Source: Lichenostomus cassidix (lineage: Eukaryota; Chordata; Aves; Passeriformes; Meliphagidae). Taken from it: a stretch of DNA of 64,000 nt. Location of the stretch: assembly GCA_008360975.2 (NCBI GenBank), contig CM039193.1, forward strand, positions 6,252,501-6,316,500. The letters are read 5' to 3'. The position numbers and the translations under genes were made by a program. Position 1 is the first letter of the stretch, and each line of letters opens with the position of its first letter. The notes beneath the pieces were generated by a model. It searched no databases and was not told the origin of the DNA. It saw only the letters and a program-made list of their open reading frames with translations. This document shows, one piece after another, positions 13,201 to 28,200 of the stretch.

Positions 13201-16200
13201 AGCAATAACACTCTGATGGTGCCAAACTAGTAGGAAGACGATTAGAGCTGTTTCTGGAGGGGAGCCAAGAGGCTGTAGCCAACAAAGAGGCCTTGCAGCA
13301 ATTCATGCTGAGGTGGTGAGGTTTTGGAAGCAGGCTCAGATGAGTGCAGGACGGAGCAGGTCTTACCTGCACCGTGCTGGCTGTGCCCCCCTCTGATGCT
13401 GGCAGAGGTGGGAAAGCCCAGTGACTCACCTGCTGAGGCTGCTTTCCAAAATCCACCAAGTATTATCAGTACAGATGGCTGTGGGACACAACCTGCAGGC
13501 TTAGCACATCCCAGTACCTGCCAGAAATGGGTGCAAAAGGGTTTCAAATTTGTGCCTGGTATTCTGTTGGGTGGAGAGCACATATGTGGCCAGGCACAGC
13601 AGCTCTAGAAAGGGAAGCCCCATGTACAGGTCCAGGTGAGGAGGAGAGAAGCTCTGGCTGTGAACTGTGCTGAGAAGGGTCCTATAAAAAGTACAGGAGA
13701 ACCCAGTCTTGCCACTGAGCTAGCGTGACACAGCCATACTCAGTAATGTGTCACTGATTTTTCAGTTGCATTAATGAGTAATTTGTAATAGATTATCCTT
13801 TCATAGTAACTCTAACAACCTTTCCCAGTGATTGTGACACTGGGGAACCACCAGAGCAGAGGAGTGCTGCCCTATATCTCAAGCAAGCAGATGCCTTGTG
13901 CTGCCAGCTCGATGATTGTGATCTTGTTTCTTCATGATAATTAGCACCTGCCTGCTCTCCAAATGCCTCCCAGTTGCATGGGAAGTCACTGGTGAACCCA
14001 TGGCACAAGCAGGACATGGTCCTGTCATCATGCTCCATGTGCTTGGAAAGGGTGGTCAGGTTGAGGTTGCCAGGATGTGGGTTTATTAGTGTGTTATCAG
14101 TGCCATGAGCAGGGAGGAGACCTGGGGAAGGATGTGATGGGGATCTGGTACTGTGGCTAAAGCCTGGCTTTGTAGTGTGGTCTTTCATTGGTGCAGGGAG
14201 GGGATGAGCTTTGCTCCCTGCTCAAGTTGTGGGTCTAGGTGTGTTCACAGTGTTACTGTTGGCAATGGAGTGGAATGGGGCCAGTGGTGGAAAATTTCCT
14301 GCTGGAAAACAGAGTCACAGAATGGTTCTACAGACCCTTTGTATGTGTTATATCCTTACTTTGTAGCAGTTTTGAGGTAGAAACTTTGAATTCCTTTTCC
14401 ACAGGACTCATTGTTTGTACTGTTGTGAGTGGTCCATGGTGAAAACTCAGATTCTTTGCACTTGGACTGTTGCTCTAGAGCCCTTTTGTATTTTTGCTGT
14501 TTCTTTTGGACTCTGTCTTGCTTCCAACTGTGTCCCTTTTTTTTGTTTTCAACTCCTTCATCCAGGACAATTTTGCATTCTAGGTGTCTGGTTTCCAGGC
14601 AGGTCTTCAGGCAAATTCTGTACTGCTGAGTGTCACGTAACCCCAGGGTTGCAGGAGATCTGCAGGGAGGTTTTCTTAAGCCTTTATTTCCAGGTTGAGC
14701 AATCCTTGAGCTGTTTCAAGAGTCTGTTTAAGCTGTCAGCTTTGCTTTTGGCCTCAGGGTAAAACACTGACTTCGTTCTTTCCATCAGAAAAGTTTCTTA
14801 TCTTAAAGAAGTGGATTGTAATTTTTAGTCAGGTAGTAATTATTCCAGGTTTCCTTCCCTCCCAAAATCGGTGAAGAAGAGAGTTACATCACAAGTCCCA
14901 TATGTTAATGTAATTAATTCTATTTCTAGCTCCCTATTGATGTAGCAGCACAGTAAGAGCCAACTGGTATTTGGTCAGATGGGCCTGGGAGGTCAAGCAC
15001 AAGCTTTTCCCATGCTGAGTTGGGGAAGGGATCCATCAGCAATGTTGGAAATATCTTGTGATGTTGGCAAGTTAAGTAAGTGAAATAGACTGACTTCAGT
15101 TAAAAAAAAATGTATTACAGTCAATGATACAGATCCCATAACTAGTTTTGGTTTAAGATTCCTCAGTGTGAGATATAAGCAAGGTGCATACATTTTGTTG
15201 TTACTCTTAGTATTGAAAATGTATCAAGTATCCATCTGGCACCCTAAAGGTGTAAGACTTAAGATTGTGAGTAAACAAATTATTGTTGATTGGTTATTAT
15301 TTTGCAATTAAAACAGGTTAAGTGAACAGGGTTAAATTATTCTCCTGGAATCACAATGGATGTACTTGCAATTTTGCATCTACTTTTACCTCATCTGTAT
15401 GGACATCCACTGAAGGAAGACAGTGGGAGAAGGTGGGGGGGAATCACTTTGGTGTTTTGTGTCTGTTCCCTATGGCGTATACTACTGAAAATAAACAGGC
15501 TGACTATTCTGTGACTTCTTTTCCCACATGTCTGTAATGTCATTATGAACATCCCTATGGCAAATTGCTGGAAAATTCCTTTTTTTTTCTAACGGGATAT
15601 TTTATCTTTTACTGAGTGTCAGTACAAAGTTGTGGTCTCAGTGTTGTTCTTGTTGACATGGTACCTCATACGTGTCCCTAGACACAAGTGTGAAGCACAG
15701 GTTGGTGTACTTGTGACTGCTGTGCATGGGAAGTTGCCTGAAGAGCAAGTGTGGGAGTTCTGTAAGATGATCTTGAATCATTTTTTGCTGCATGCTCAGC
15801 TCATGTGTTAGTATCTCCTTTCTTAAAGAAGCAATTTATTATTTTGTTCATTAGTCTACTTTCTGTCTACTGTGCAAAATTGATAGCTTTCATGTACAAC
15901 TTTTTACCTTAGGCAGAAAAATAATCTTTCAGGCTGGAATGCATTCTGATATTCATCACCAGGAAAGGAAACATCTAGAGTATGTGTGGTCTTTGGTGTA
16001 TCATGGTATAAACCAGAGAACGTTTTATTACCAAGGGAAGTTGGCGCTCACTTTAAGTCCATGGTTCTCAGTGTTCTAGTTCAAGTGGTGAGAAGAAAGG
16101 CAGGGTCATGCAAATTACCTCATGCAAATCTCTCTGAGATAGAGCTGTAGATATATAGAAATGTAGATAGAGATAGAAAACATTTTGATATAGAATTAAG

Positions 16201-19200
16201 ACAGAACCAGGGCTAGAAAAATCCTTTGGGTGCAGCTTAGGACCTGTTTGTGTCCTAAAGAGGAGTCAGTTTCCATTCCATTGCTTGGCAAGAAGAGCCA
16301 AAAAATGTGGTTTGATTTCAGCCAGTCTGATCTTTGCATGAAGGAAAATCCATTTTGCCTCTCCCTTCTGTTTCCCCAGTGATGGCAGTCACTGTTTTAC
16401 CAGCCACAGGCAGCAAATCCAGCCAGGCAGCTGGAGCTGGAGCTTGTACTGGAGCTTTTGGCCAGGGTTTGCTCCTGTAGAGTCAAGGGAGACAGGTCAC
16501 ATACTGACTGACTGCCTGAGGGAAGCTCAGCTGAATTTTGGTCTGTTTTATGGAGGTGTGCAATAAATAATTAACTTCCAAACGATAGTTTTAGTATCTG
16601 TGCAGCTGGATCAGAGCAGTGCTAGAAGTGTTGCGGGCCAGCCAGTGAGCAGTAAATTTTGTTAAAAATCCTAGGTCATGCATTCAGAAAAGTTATGATA
16701 AGTTGGTTTGAAAGGATCCCACTTCTTTTCTAGCAGGGAGATGTTAATGTTGTTAGCTCGAGAAAGAGATTCTTTTCCCCTTCTCCTGCTCTCTCGCTTT
16801 TTTTTTTTTTTTTTTGCTGCTATGTGCAGCTTTTATGAACTTGGAGCTGAACTGGAATTGCTTGAATTGTTACATGTCTTACTTAATTGTGCAAATTGCT
16901 TTCTATTCCAAGGACTAGTTAACGTAGAAATGGAAAGGATTAGGACTGTTGTGATAAGCAATCATTCCTTCTTTAAGTTTTTGGGTTTAGTATAACAATA
17001 GCTACTATTTCAAAAGCTGATCCTGAGTCTGCCCTGTCACCCTTTCATGCAGGCAAAGTACTCACATAGGGTCTGAGTCTTCCCTGCCCTCTTTCTTGTG
17101 ATAGATCCAAAGTACATTAACCAGCAGGAAACATCCATAAATCAACTGAATGGGTTCTGGGCTGAGGCTTCTTGCTCAAGCAAAAATAAATGGCATGAGT
17201 GGGAAGATGCCATCAGGAAGGAATATCCCTTTCACAGGACTGGGTCTCCTTTGTAAGTCCCACATAACAAGGAAGGAACCAAACAGAAAAAAATTTAAGA
17301 TGCAGCTCCAGGTCTGTCTAAAGACAGTGAAAAGAGCATAGATTGTCTTAGTCAAGTGTGCAGTAAAATGGACATTATTCCAGCATTTACCTGCCTCTCA
17401 AATGAATATGACCTGTAGAATCAGTGCATGGGCTTGCCTCATACTTGAATTATTGAACTGTAGTTTGCGTGGTTTTAAAGGGTTTTCTACAAATTAAAAA
17501 AAAAAAAGTTTTGTTTCTTAAACCCATCCAGTGGCTGCCATGGGTAAGTACATGTGGTTCAAGTCATTGCAAAGATTGCAGGCTTGCCAAGCAAACCATT
17601 TTTTTTCCTGATTTCTGTTGCTATGTTAACACAATAGAAAAAAATAAAAAAGGGAAAACAAGGTGGAAAAGTATCACACCCTTTTTTGGTGCTGTGCGTG
17701 TCAGTAGGAAGCTGGCGCTGCAAAATTGCAGGGCTTTTGTTTAATGTGAGAGATTTTCCCTTCTGCCTGATGGAAGGGCAGCACGTTGCACCATTCAGTG
17801 AGAGCAGTGCTGTTGAGGCCATTGTAATGGAGCAGGATATCAACAGCATCAGGCACACAGAGTCCTGGCACTGCCTGTGTGCAGCTCCCATTAACGTGGT
17901 CAGCGTTTTACGGATGGGTTGAGAGCAGTTCACAGCCATTAGCATTTAATTTTTTACAGGTGAGTGCTCACCATCTACATGAAAAAAGATGAGTGAAGAT
18001 AACAGTTCACTACTAAAGTCCAGGAGTGGCTTTCCATGCAGTGCATCCCCATCACTGGTTTTCCAGTAACCAGGCTGGCAAACACCCAATACGTGACCTG
18101 TCCAAATAGCATGCTGCGAGTGTTGGAGTCACTTTGTGCCTGGAAAAAATTAGGTTGTTTTTGAAGGGATGATGTGTCTGACTTGATTTGTGTGCTGGAT
18201 GGGGGAAGAACACTGATACCGTACCACCACTTGGCAGCATTAGGTTAATGATTGAACTTGATGATCTTAAGGGTCTTTTCCAACCTAAATGATTCCGTGA
18301 CACTGTGCCAGATCTCTGCAACAAAAAGGAAAGTAGTTTTTCCTCTGTGCTGGATGTACCTGGCTGTGTTGGGCTCTGATTCCTCTGCATGATGGGCAGG
18401 TCAGGGCTCTCAGAACCAGACATGGCATTTCGTGTTGTACTCTCTGGGTTTTGGGCAGGTCTGTGAGGGTTTTTTTAGAGTGTGACACCAGCTGCAGGAT
18501 TTCAATGCAGGCCAAATGAATGTCAATTAATTTCTTTTATACACCTCCTGTGTGATAGGTATCTTCAAAAAATCCTTTGCATTTCCCTCTTCTTTTGCCA
18601 TCTAACTTCCCTCTGCTTAGATGTGTGGAGAAGGCACCTGAGCCTCACGGTCCCACGTGGGGCCCTGCAGAGCTCTGCCTTCTCTCCATAGCCTTGTCTT
18701 CAGCCTCACTCCAGCCCTGTTGAGCATCTCCCCATCCTTAACACGTTTTTCCTGGAGCACCTGCTCTTTTTGGAAGTTAGTTAGTTAAAAGGGAAATTTG
18801 AGTGGCTGGCTGAGGGTGCAGAGAGGAGAGGAGCTGGCTGAAGGGCTGGGGTTAGCACTTTCTCCTCAGTCTGGTCCTCTCCTCACCTTTAAGTTATTTG
18901 TATGCATAGTTGGCTTCCCAAGCTGATTGGCACTGAATGAGTCAGGATAATGTCATGGTTGCCCACGAAGCTGTGCCAGCATGAGAGCACAACCTTGCCA
19001 ACACAAGGGCATTGATTAGAGCAGAGGAACTAGGGCAATCCAATTATATCCACAAATGCCATTGGCTTTCTCGAATTCTTACTCAAATAACTGCGGATTC
19101 TCTGCTGTATTAAGGTGGTCTGGACTATATCAAGAAAGAGGAATTTATAGGACTTAGTGCAGAGTAAACAGGATTTAATTCTTAACTACTCTATGGCATA

Positions 19201-22200
19201 TTTGCACCTCGGGCAAAAGGAAAGTATTTTTCAGATAGGTAGAAGCTGGCTGATCCCCTTTGCCTGCCGTGACACTGCAGAACATACTTCTTTTTTTTGG
19301 AAGTTACTGCAAATATTCCTGAAAGGAAACTACACAGGAAAAATAACTAAGAAGTTTCCTATCATTTCAATCTTGTTTGAGCATTGAATATTCCTTTGTT
19401 CCCTAATATTATGCTTCCTCTAACCTACTCAATGGGTCAGATAAGGAAATGTGATATTTTTCACCACCATGACGAAATTAAACCAAAGCTACAAAGAACA
19501 TGAGGGTTGTAGCCTGGAGTCGTAGATGAGTAGTTCAGATCTGGCTTTATATTAAATGCAGAAGTGAACAGTATTTCGTGGATGAATCACATTCAATTAG
19601 CTACTTCCTATGATGAACTGATTAAAATTAAGTGGCATCAAATAAGACTGATTTTGCTCTTACATTTAAATAATGCTATAATTACATACTAATCAGATGG
19701 TAAATCTTAATTGTACAAGTTCCATATGTTTTATTTGACTGTTCTCCCTCTTCACTTGGTCGTCTTTGTATCAGCATGGAGTATATTTTCAGGCTGCTTT
19801 TATGTTTGGCCTAATTGAATATCAAAAGCAGTATATGTGAAACTTCCTGAATTCTATTCTTTCGCCAGTGGCAGCTGTGCTATTAGATGACCTTTACCAT
19901 TCCTGTAGCACAGAATAATAAAGGGAGGGGGGGAACTGAAGCCCAGCCGTGTTATTGTTAGAGACAGAAATAAATCATATATAATTGCTTTGCTATGAAG
20001 GCCAGATCCTGCCGTCCTTCATGCCTGAGTTAGAAATACAGGATTTGGACCTTTGTTTCCTGTGGTTTCCTGGCCACCTTGGACGTGCCCAGAATCCTCA
20101 CACTGCCACTGCGGTGGCTAATTACCATTGCAGGGCTCCATTGCTCCTGCATGGGCTGGGAGCTGGCTCTGCTACAGGGAATGTCCACCTCTCAGTGCTA
20201 CTGGCTTCCCCAGGATGGCTTTAAAAATGAAGCCTTAGATGTTGGATTACATGGTGGACTTCCACAGAGTGCTTCCCTTTCAGTTCACTGCTTGTTTGGA
20301 ACAAGCCCACACAACTTTGTTGAGGTAATAGGTATTTTGACTTAGCATACACGTGGTATTAATTTTATTCACTCCAGAATGTACTTCATGGGTTTTTTTC
20401 TGCTTTTTAACCATAGATCATGACCACAGTCACAAAAAGAACAAGCGGAAACACTGGAGAAGGCAGTGGGCAGAGAGCAGCATATTATCTGACGTGGAGA
20501 TGTTGAAACACAGCCTGGAAGTGAATTCTTTTTCTGGGGACAGCAACAAGACTGGGACTGTCAGTGAAAAGAAGAGCCACAAGAGAACAAAGCGGTTCCT
20601 GTCCTACCCTCGGTTTGTGGAGGTGATGGTGGTGGCTGACAGCAGGATGGTCGCTTACCACGGAGCCAACCTACAGCACTATGTCTTAACCCTGATGTCA
20701 ATAGTGAGTGTTCAGCCAGGGCGAGTAGATTCAACTTCAAATCGTTTTCTAGTGGTCACAGAGCCCCTCTCTGCTGCGCTCGTATGCAACGCCATCAGTT
20801 TGCCTTGGCTAGGTGTGGAGATAATGCTGAGGTTGCATTAAAAAATGATAAAACTTGGCTGGAAAATACTGGTTGGAGTCTTCTTTCCCAGACCCATCAC
20901 ACTTCCTGATCCTTCTCACACCTCTCTCTTGCAGCTTTCTGAACATCAGACACCATGAGCAATATCACTGAATGTTTAGTCCACACACTGTACTCTTCCT
21001 TTTATTTAAGTCCACTTGAAATAACAGCTGAATTAAAAAGGTACTTTGGGCACTGTGCTTTCCAGGGAACTGATGCTGGTAAGTTATGCAGTTGCCTGAC
21101 TTCCCTTGCTATTGCAAGGAGAAGGAGCCTCTGGTCACCTTGATCTTTAGCATAGTTCTAGAATTGGCTTTCCAGGCTGAGAACAAGCACTTCAGTAGCT
21201 GCAGGTACTAGGATGCAGTAGGGCAGTCTCCTGACAGGCAGCTATGTAGGTGCAGAGTAACTGGAAGGGAGTATCCAGCATGTTTGTGTCTCTGGAGGGA
21301 TGTTCAGCCTGTTTGAGGGTAGAAGTGCAGTGAATATGTGCTCTGAAACTGTCCATGTCAAAATCAGGCATTTGGAAGAATAAGTTGCTTTTGACAGTCC
21401 TGGTTGGTGGTCTTTGTATCTCAGAGCAGAATGATCCTGTAATTTGGTGAAATGTGTGCTAAAGCAGAAAGAAGTGTTTGGTTTCTGTGATACCAGCAGC
21501 CTTTTTTCATTCTAAAATTTTGCTTCTGCCAGGAGGTCTTCAAGTAGCATCAGAGCGCTGAGTGAGGCAGAATAGCAGCCCAGGGGAAAAGGAATTACAA
21601 AATGGAAAATGTGTGTGTTGTCTTAATTGTTTGTTTCCTTGAATGTTGACAATAATCCCAAGTATTGCTTTTTGGAACAGGTGGCTTCTATCTACAAAGA
21701 CCCAAGCATTGGAAATTTAATTAATATTGTTATTGTGAAATTGGTCGTGATACATAATGAGCAGGTAATGGAAATTATTTTCTTCACCTTCTGCTTGACA
21801 ATGGCATTTGTAGTGAGCATTGTTATGAATAATTAAAATACCTTTTTTTCTGTGTGTTGCTTATCAGGATGGCCCTGCAATATCTTACAATGCCCAGACA
21901 ACATTAAAAAATTTCTGCCAATGGCAGCAATCCCAGAACCACCCAGAGGGAAGTCATCTTCGGCATGATACAGCTGTGCTTGTTACCAGGTGTGGTGAAT
22001 ATTCTCATGAAAGCTGTAGCCAGTTGTGTGTCAGGGGCTGTGAGCATGTAATATATGGGAATTGTTCAGGTTTTGATGTGTATGTAATGATGTTTGCAGT
22101 TGTGGGAGCAGTGTAACTGTGAGCCACGAATGTGTCCACCACAAGAGGTGTCTTTGAGAGGTTCAGAACTGTCTAGGGTCTGGCCATGGGTGTTCAGTGT

Positions 22201-25200
22201 AAGATGAAAAACTCTGACTATGGTGGGGAGTTTGGACTTTGGATGATGTGGCAAACCAGCATGAAAAGGTCCACTGTAGGACCAAGAGTTGCTTTTGCTG
22301 TTGTTACCGTGCTTGTACCTTAACTCACTTCTGCATTGGAAATTAATGTGTCAGGTCTGTTCTGCTTTCAGACAGGATATTTGTAGAGCGCACGACAAAT
22401 GTGATACTCTGGGTAAGGAAAACCTTTTCTTTGCCTTTTAATAACTTTCCTTGTAGTGACAATGTTAGTTGCCTGTGCTGAACTGTGGGTGACATTTCCT
22501 TTTCTCTCATAAACCTCTCTGTTCTCTCCTAGGTCTGGCAGAGCTGGGCACAGTCTGTGACCCATACAGGAGCTGTTCAATTAGTGAAGATAACGGACTG
22601 AGCACTGCTTTCACAATAGCACATGAACTTGGCCATGTGTATGTTTTATGTAAATACATTTACATTTAAATAGCCCAAGATTTATGCTAACTAGGGCTTG
22701 CCAGCTAGGCTGGGATTTGGTATACTGCTGAGCCTAATTATTTGAGAGCAGGTAAATATACTCGGATAGAAGATGCACTGTCGAGGTAGATGAAACTTGT
22801 GGGGTGCTCTGGAGCCTACCTGAGAGCAGCAAAACCAGCAGGGCCATGCTTTGGGGAGGATGAATGACAGAGTACTACTAAGCAATGATGTCTTGGCCAA
22901 GCCATTGGAACTAGCCAGGATTTTGGCCAGAGGTGGGAGGTGCTGGGTGCCTTGGGGAGGAGCAGGACAAGGGATGCTGGCATATCTCAACTACCTTTTG
23001 GGACTGAAGTCTCCTCTGAGAGGTCCTCAGCCTGCCACAGCTTGTCTCACAGCTCTGTGTGGGGCTGTTGAAGGCAGTGCAGCAGCTGTGTGTGAAGGAA
23101 TAACTTACCCAGGGCATCTGGGAGGTGATGAGGTATATAAGTGAGCCTGACCCATCTCCTGAACTGTTTCACTGTGGAAAATCTTGTCTGCTGCCCATCC
23201 CCAGAAGAGACACGGCCATTCAAGATGCACCTCCTCCAGCGGAAATTTCTTTCAACCGATTTTTGCTTTTTCTCACTACTGAGACTTTTTCTCACTACTA
23301 AGCAGTCATGAGAAAAATCATCTTAGATTACATAGTCCTTTGCCCCTGGCTACAATCCTTAGGCAGCTGAGTCAGTCCCAAACTCCCAAACCACCACACG
23401 CCTGCTTTGCTGTGGAGGTCTGTAGGTGTGGGATGGATGAGTACTTGGGAACAGATCTCTCATTGTTCTAAACTCCATTTTTCTTTGTGGAGAGCTGGCT
23501 GAGACAGTCTATTTTTAACCACAGTAGTATTTGTTTAAATGAGACTTCCTGACAGAAAGTTCCCAAAGGTTTGGAGTTCCCCACACCTAACCTGTGGCTA
23601 ATTCCTTTGCTAATGCTGCCCCAGAGCTGCTGGGGGGGTTAGTAGTGCTCCCAAGCAGGAAACGCCTCTGTGCTCTTTTTTTCAGAGAGCAGAGTGAAAA
23701 GGTGATTTGTTGGAGGTAATCTTAATGGAATACAAACTCTCCAGCCCTGGAACACAGGATCACACCAGGTCACTTCCCCTTCTCCACTTCAAACAGCGCA
23801 GCGCTTTAAGCCGTTCTGTCTCCATTAGTGAATTTACCACATTCTTCAAGGTGTCATGTGCTGCAAACTTCACATTGGTTTCTGCTGATACCAATGCTTG
23901 ATGGCATTTTGTAAACCTGCCACATAAAGTATAGGAGCCAAGTCTATCCCTGGTGCAAACCCCACTTAGGCAGCAGCGTGGCCCAGGGTATTCAACTGCA
24001 TTAGAAAACATTTTGCATTCAACACAGAGTATTGCCTGTTTGCATGAGGGTCTGCAGTCAGTGGGCTCAAATTATTCATCTCCTTCAGAATTCTCTCAGA
24101 TCAGCTCTTGGATCTGTGGTCAATTCCAGAGTATTTGCCATTTTTATGACGGTGGGGCCAGACTCCAGCCTGTCTGCAGGACAGCAGCCATCAGCTGAAA
24201 AGGAAGCTGCAGCTGGATTTGTATCTTGCTCCAGGCTCCCTGGAGGACTTCTCTGGCTAAATATATGCAGTCATGGAGTGGAGAGCTTAGCAGGATGCTG
24301 CACAGCTTTTTCCAGACAAGTGCTCGGAACCCTGTTCGTTAACACTTCCAAATTTGTTATGAATATGTGTGTATTAATACTCCTATTCTGAAATACCTGT
24401 CAGCAGCATCTTTAGGAAAAATTCTTGGGTTTGCTTGCATTTAGTTCACACTGTTGCTTTTGCTATGTTAAATACTTGATGTTTGCCTCTTAACCAACTC
24501 TACTTTTTACTGCTCTTTTTCTCTTAGATTCAACATGCCACATGATGACAATCACAAGTGCAAGGAAGATGGAGGTAAAAATCAACAGCATGTCATGGCA
24601 CCAACACTGAACTTCTACACCAATCCCTGGATGTGGTCAAAGTGCAGTAGGAAATACATCACTGAATTTCTGGAGTAAGGCCTTGCATATGCATGTGTTG
24701 GGCTGTTTTCACATGTGCATGTGTCCCATGGAGTTCTTCGGTTAATTTGGAGTCCTAGTGTGCAGCATTTGGAGGAAATCAGAGGGATTTGTGTGTGCAC
24801 ACATCCTTTACATAGAGCAGGAATGCACCCCTGGCATCCAGTCCCTGCCAGTTCAGCCTCATGATAAGCTGGCAAGGACTGGCCTCTCGATGGGGAAGAA
24901 TAAGTCTTCCCCCATGGATATTGCTTTTAAGGAATGTGTGTTTTCCTCAAACCTGAAGAATGACTTTTCCAAGCCCCGTGGCCCAGATACGGAGCTGTGT
25001 TTTAGAAGGCAGATTGAATCTGCCTTTCTGCTCCACAGGTCAAGATAAAGCCCTGGCACTAATCCATGGTGGGAACACCGTTCCAGGAGCCCACGGGTCA
25101 GTTTGATGCACAGTGATTCACCCAGTTTGCTGCAATGCCTTCCCATGTGTTGTGGTGTGAAACAGAATGAGAGCCACGATGGTGTTCTGGCAAATCCAGG

Positions 25201-28200
25201 AGCTCAGTCCCTTGGGCAGTTCTGCTAATCAATGATTTTTTCTTTCTGAATTCTTTATTAAAATACCAGTGCTTGCTCAGCAACTAAATGCACACTCAGA
25301 AATGCTTCTGCCAGGGTAGCTGACTGTGCTGTGGTGGATGGTTGCTGTCACAGCACAGGGGTGGTGATGGATGGGTAACACACCCTCCTGTGCTTGAGTT
25401 TGCAGTAGCTCTTGTAGTGCTTGTTAAATATGGCAAACATGGTGTGCAACTGCCCTAAGGCTAATTCAGGCAAACACAAGTGGGTTCTGATCTCATTGCC
25501 TCCTGTTTAACACCATTATTCTGATTTGTGTTGTAGCACTGGTTATGGGGAGTGTTTGCTTGATGAGCCTTCATCAAGAACTTACACATTGCCTCAGCAG
25601 CTCCCAGGGCTGATTTATGACGTCAACAAACAATGTGAGTTAATTTTTGGACCCGGATCCCAAGTGTGCCCCTATATGGTAAGTGAAATTTCGCACCTTA
25701 TTTTTTCTGGTTTTGCCAGAGCAAAATAAGGTCTCCTGGGGTTGTATGATTGGCAGACTCACAGTCCATCAACTTACTCTCAAGCTTGTGAGTTAATGAT
25801 AAATCCTAGGGGGATAATTTCATGAAGTATCATCTGTCTGGTAAGGCACGTGGCTCATATTTAATGTTTGGATGTCTGCAATCTCTTAAGCAGATGCAGT
25901 GTCGGCGACTTTGGTGTATCAACGTCGATGGTGCTCACAAGGGATGTCGAACCCAACACACACCTTGGGCTGACGGGACAGAATGTGAGCCTGGAAAGGT
26001 CTGTAATACCTGGTGGTTTATGCCTCGTGGCTCTGTTTCCTTGGGCTGAGGCTGAGGATATCAGTCAAAATCATCTTACACTAATGCCAGTTATGTGGGG
26101 CATAGCTCAGATGGCAGTGGTAGAAGCCCAAGGCAGCTCGATGTGTTTTAAGCCTGGTGGTGCCTGGGCCATCTCCAGCCCAGATAACGTGATTAAAGTC
26201 AACTGCTTGGCATAACATTGTTTAAAGCAGGTATTCCTTCTGGAGTGCTTATCTTTTTAAATTAATGCCCTTGAGCGAACTTTGGAGCAAAACTTTTGCA
26301 AAGCTTCCCTAAGCTTTTGTTAGAAATCGCCTCTGCGATGTGAGCAATTAGTAATTCTGTGTAACACAAACTTGTCAGCTGGCTTTTCATCTTGACAACT
26401 TCAGAGTAAAATATAGAATTGGTTGACATTTTCTGTATGGAACATTTTTGGCAGTAATTCATAGAAACTTTCAATTTCCATGTGCAATGTTAATTTCCAG
26501 CTAGCATTGTGGTTTCTAGAATAAGTGTTTAATTTTTAGTTGCTCGTATCTGCAGAAAAATAGTTGAGAGGATTTTTCTTTTATTGAGATTTTGAAGCTT
26601 CTGAATAAAAATGCTAGCTGATTCTTATAATTTGTGTCTGAACAGAAGTATTCTCCATCTGTGTCTAGTAAAAATAGTGTGATGTTATTCTACATGGTAT
26701 AGCTTAAAATTTTGCTTTTCTGGCCCTTAAGGTCAACATTAACAATAATAATGTTTTCTTTAGAAAGAGTCAAAGTTTTAAATCGTAGTCTTTCAAATAT
26801 ATTTTAATGAAAATTCTGGATGCTGTTTTAAATACAGTTTTCCATACAGGCTGTGGAACCCTTTGGTAATTTACCTTTTGTTGCATGTGTCTGAAAACTT
26901 GATTGTTCAATGACATTTGACTGATTTCCTTCAGGACAATGAGCATCATGTATCAATTTGCCTTCCTTTCTCAGGGAAAAGTGCAGTTACAAGTTTATTT
27001 TTGTGGTTGAGAATGTGTATTAGAGATGTGGTTGGAATGGCTATTTAATGTTTTTGTGTAAAATCCCCCTGTTTTGAGACATTGGCTAAGTGTAAGTATT
27101 TATGGAGTCCCTGTGACTTGAGACCTTGTGCCCTCAACATCTCTGTTGGTGAGCTTGGGATCTGCTCACTGCTGGAAGATCAGTAATAGCTTTGAAATTT
27201 TCTTGACATTCCAAAAATCTGGGCTGCACCAAACCTGCAGTTACCCTTGGGTGTGACCAGAGTGATGTGCAAACAGCAGCAACTGAGCAGATCAGCACCC
27301 CCTCAGAGCCACCCCATGTCATGCAGTGTCCAGCTGCAGGGCTCTTAATAAAGACCATGTGAGCAAAAACATTTCAGGTCACAAATTTAGCCAATTTGAC
27401 AAGTTTTGACAAATTACACAAGTGTGACCTGAACTTCTCAGCTGAGAGCAGATGGGCTCTTAAGAAAAGCTAGTGCAGCCGACTTGTGTTCAGGCATTTA
27501 AATGTGTTCTCACAAAAGGACTTTACAGAGTAATTCTTGTGTCTGTGTGTTCATCTAATTCAAGATTAAAGTTTGGATCATCATAAACTCGGTCCTGCTT
27601 GGTATTTACTTGGGGGTGTAAAGTGCTGAGGTGCAAGTCTGGAGTCCTTTTCCTTGGAATAAATTGCTGTTTTGGTACTTTGCTGTGGCCAGGAGCCCTG
27701 TCAAACTTCTACTTGCTGACTAATGCCTCAAGTCTGCATGTTTAAAGCCCATGCTGTATGGGTTGACAGATGGAGAAAATACCATACTGTTTTTATAGAG
27801 ATATCTTTGGAAATAAGGGAGCCTGAATAGCTAAAAAAAAAAAAAAAAGACATAGCTAAAACTACTGGGATGTAGATTTAAATGGGCTCTAAATTTACTC
27901 TAAAATCAAGGACACTGAAACCTTAGGCACATTTTGCATGTGAGGACACCGAATCTGATATTGCTAAATCAAGCCATAAGCCCAGACCAGAGTCTGGCTT
28001 TGCTGGGTGGTGGTTTTACCATGTTCCACAGCACCAGCTCATTGTCAGGTGGAGATAAATCTCTGAAAGAAAATAAAGAGAATCATAAATTTGGGCCTCT
28101 CTCCCTTGTGGTTTTCAGAGCTGTTTAAAGAATAGTAAGAGGAGTAGATGAATAGTAATGATTTGTGTCTGCTGCCCTGTGGCAGCAGGTAGTGTATCTG

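Larger units (their letters stand above)
9121..20416. other. Intron 3 (11.3 kb)
   Basis: Long intron splitting the propeptide. It holds a CR1 tail at about 18220-18305, an 18-base T run at 16798-16815 and a long AT-rich unique segment near 19570-19960. No exon of ADAMTS9 or another gene was found. Open frames such as 10101-10505 or 12109-12411 have no family resemblance. Confidence 0.85.
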
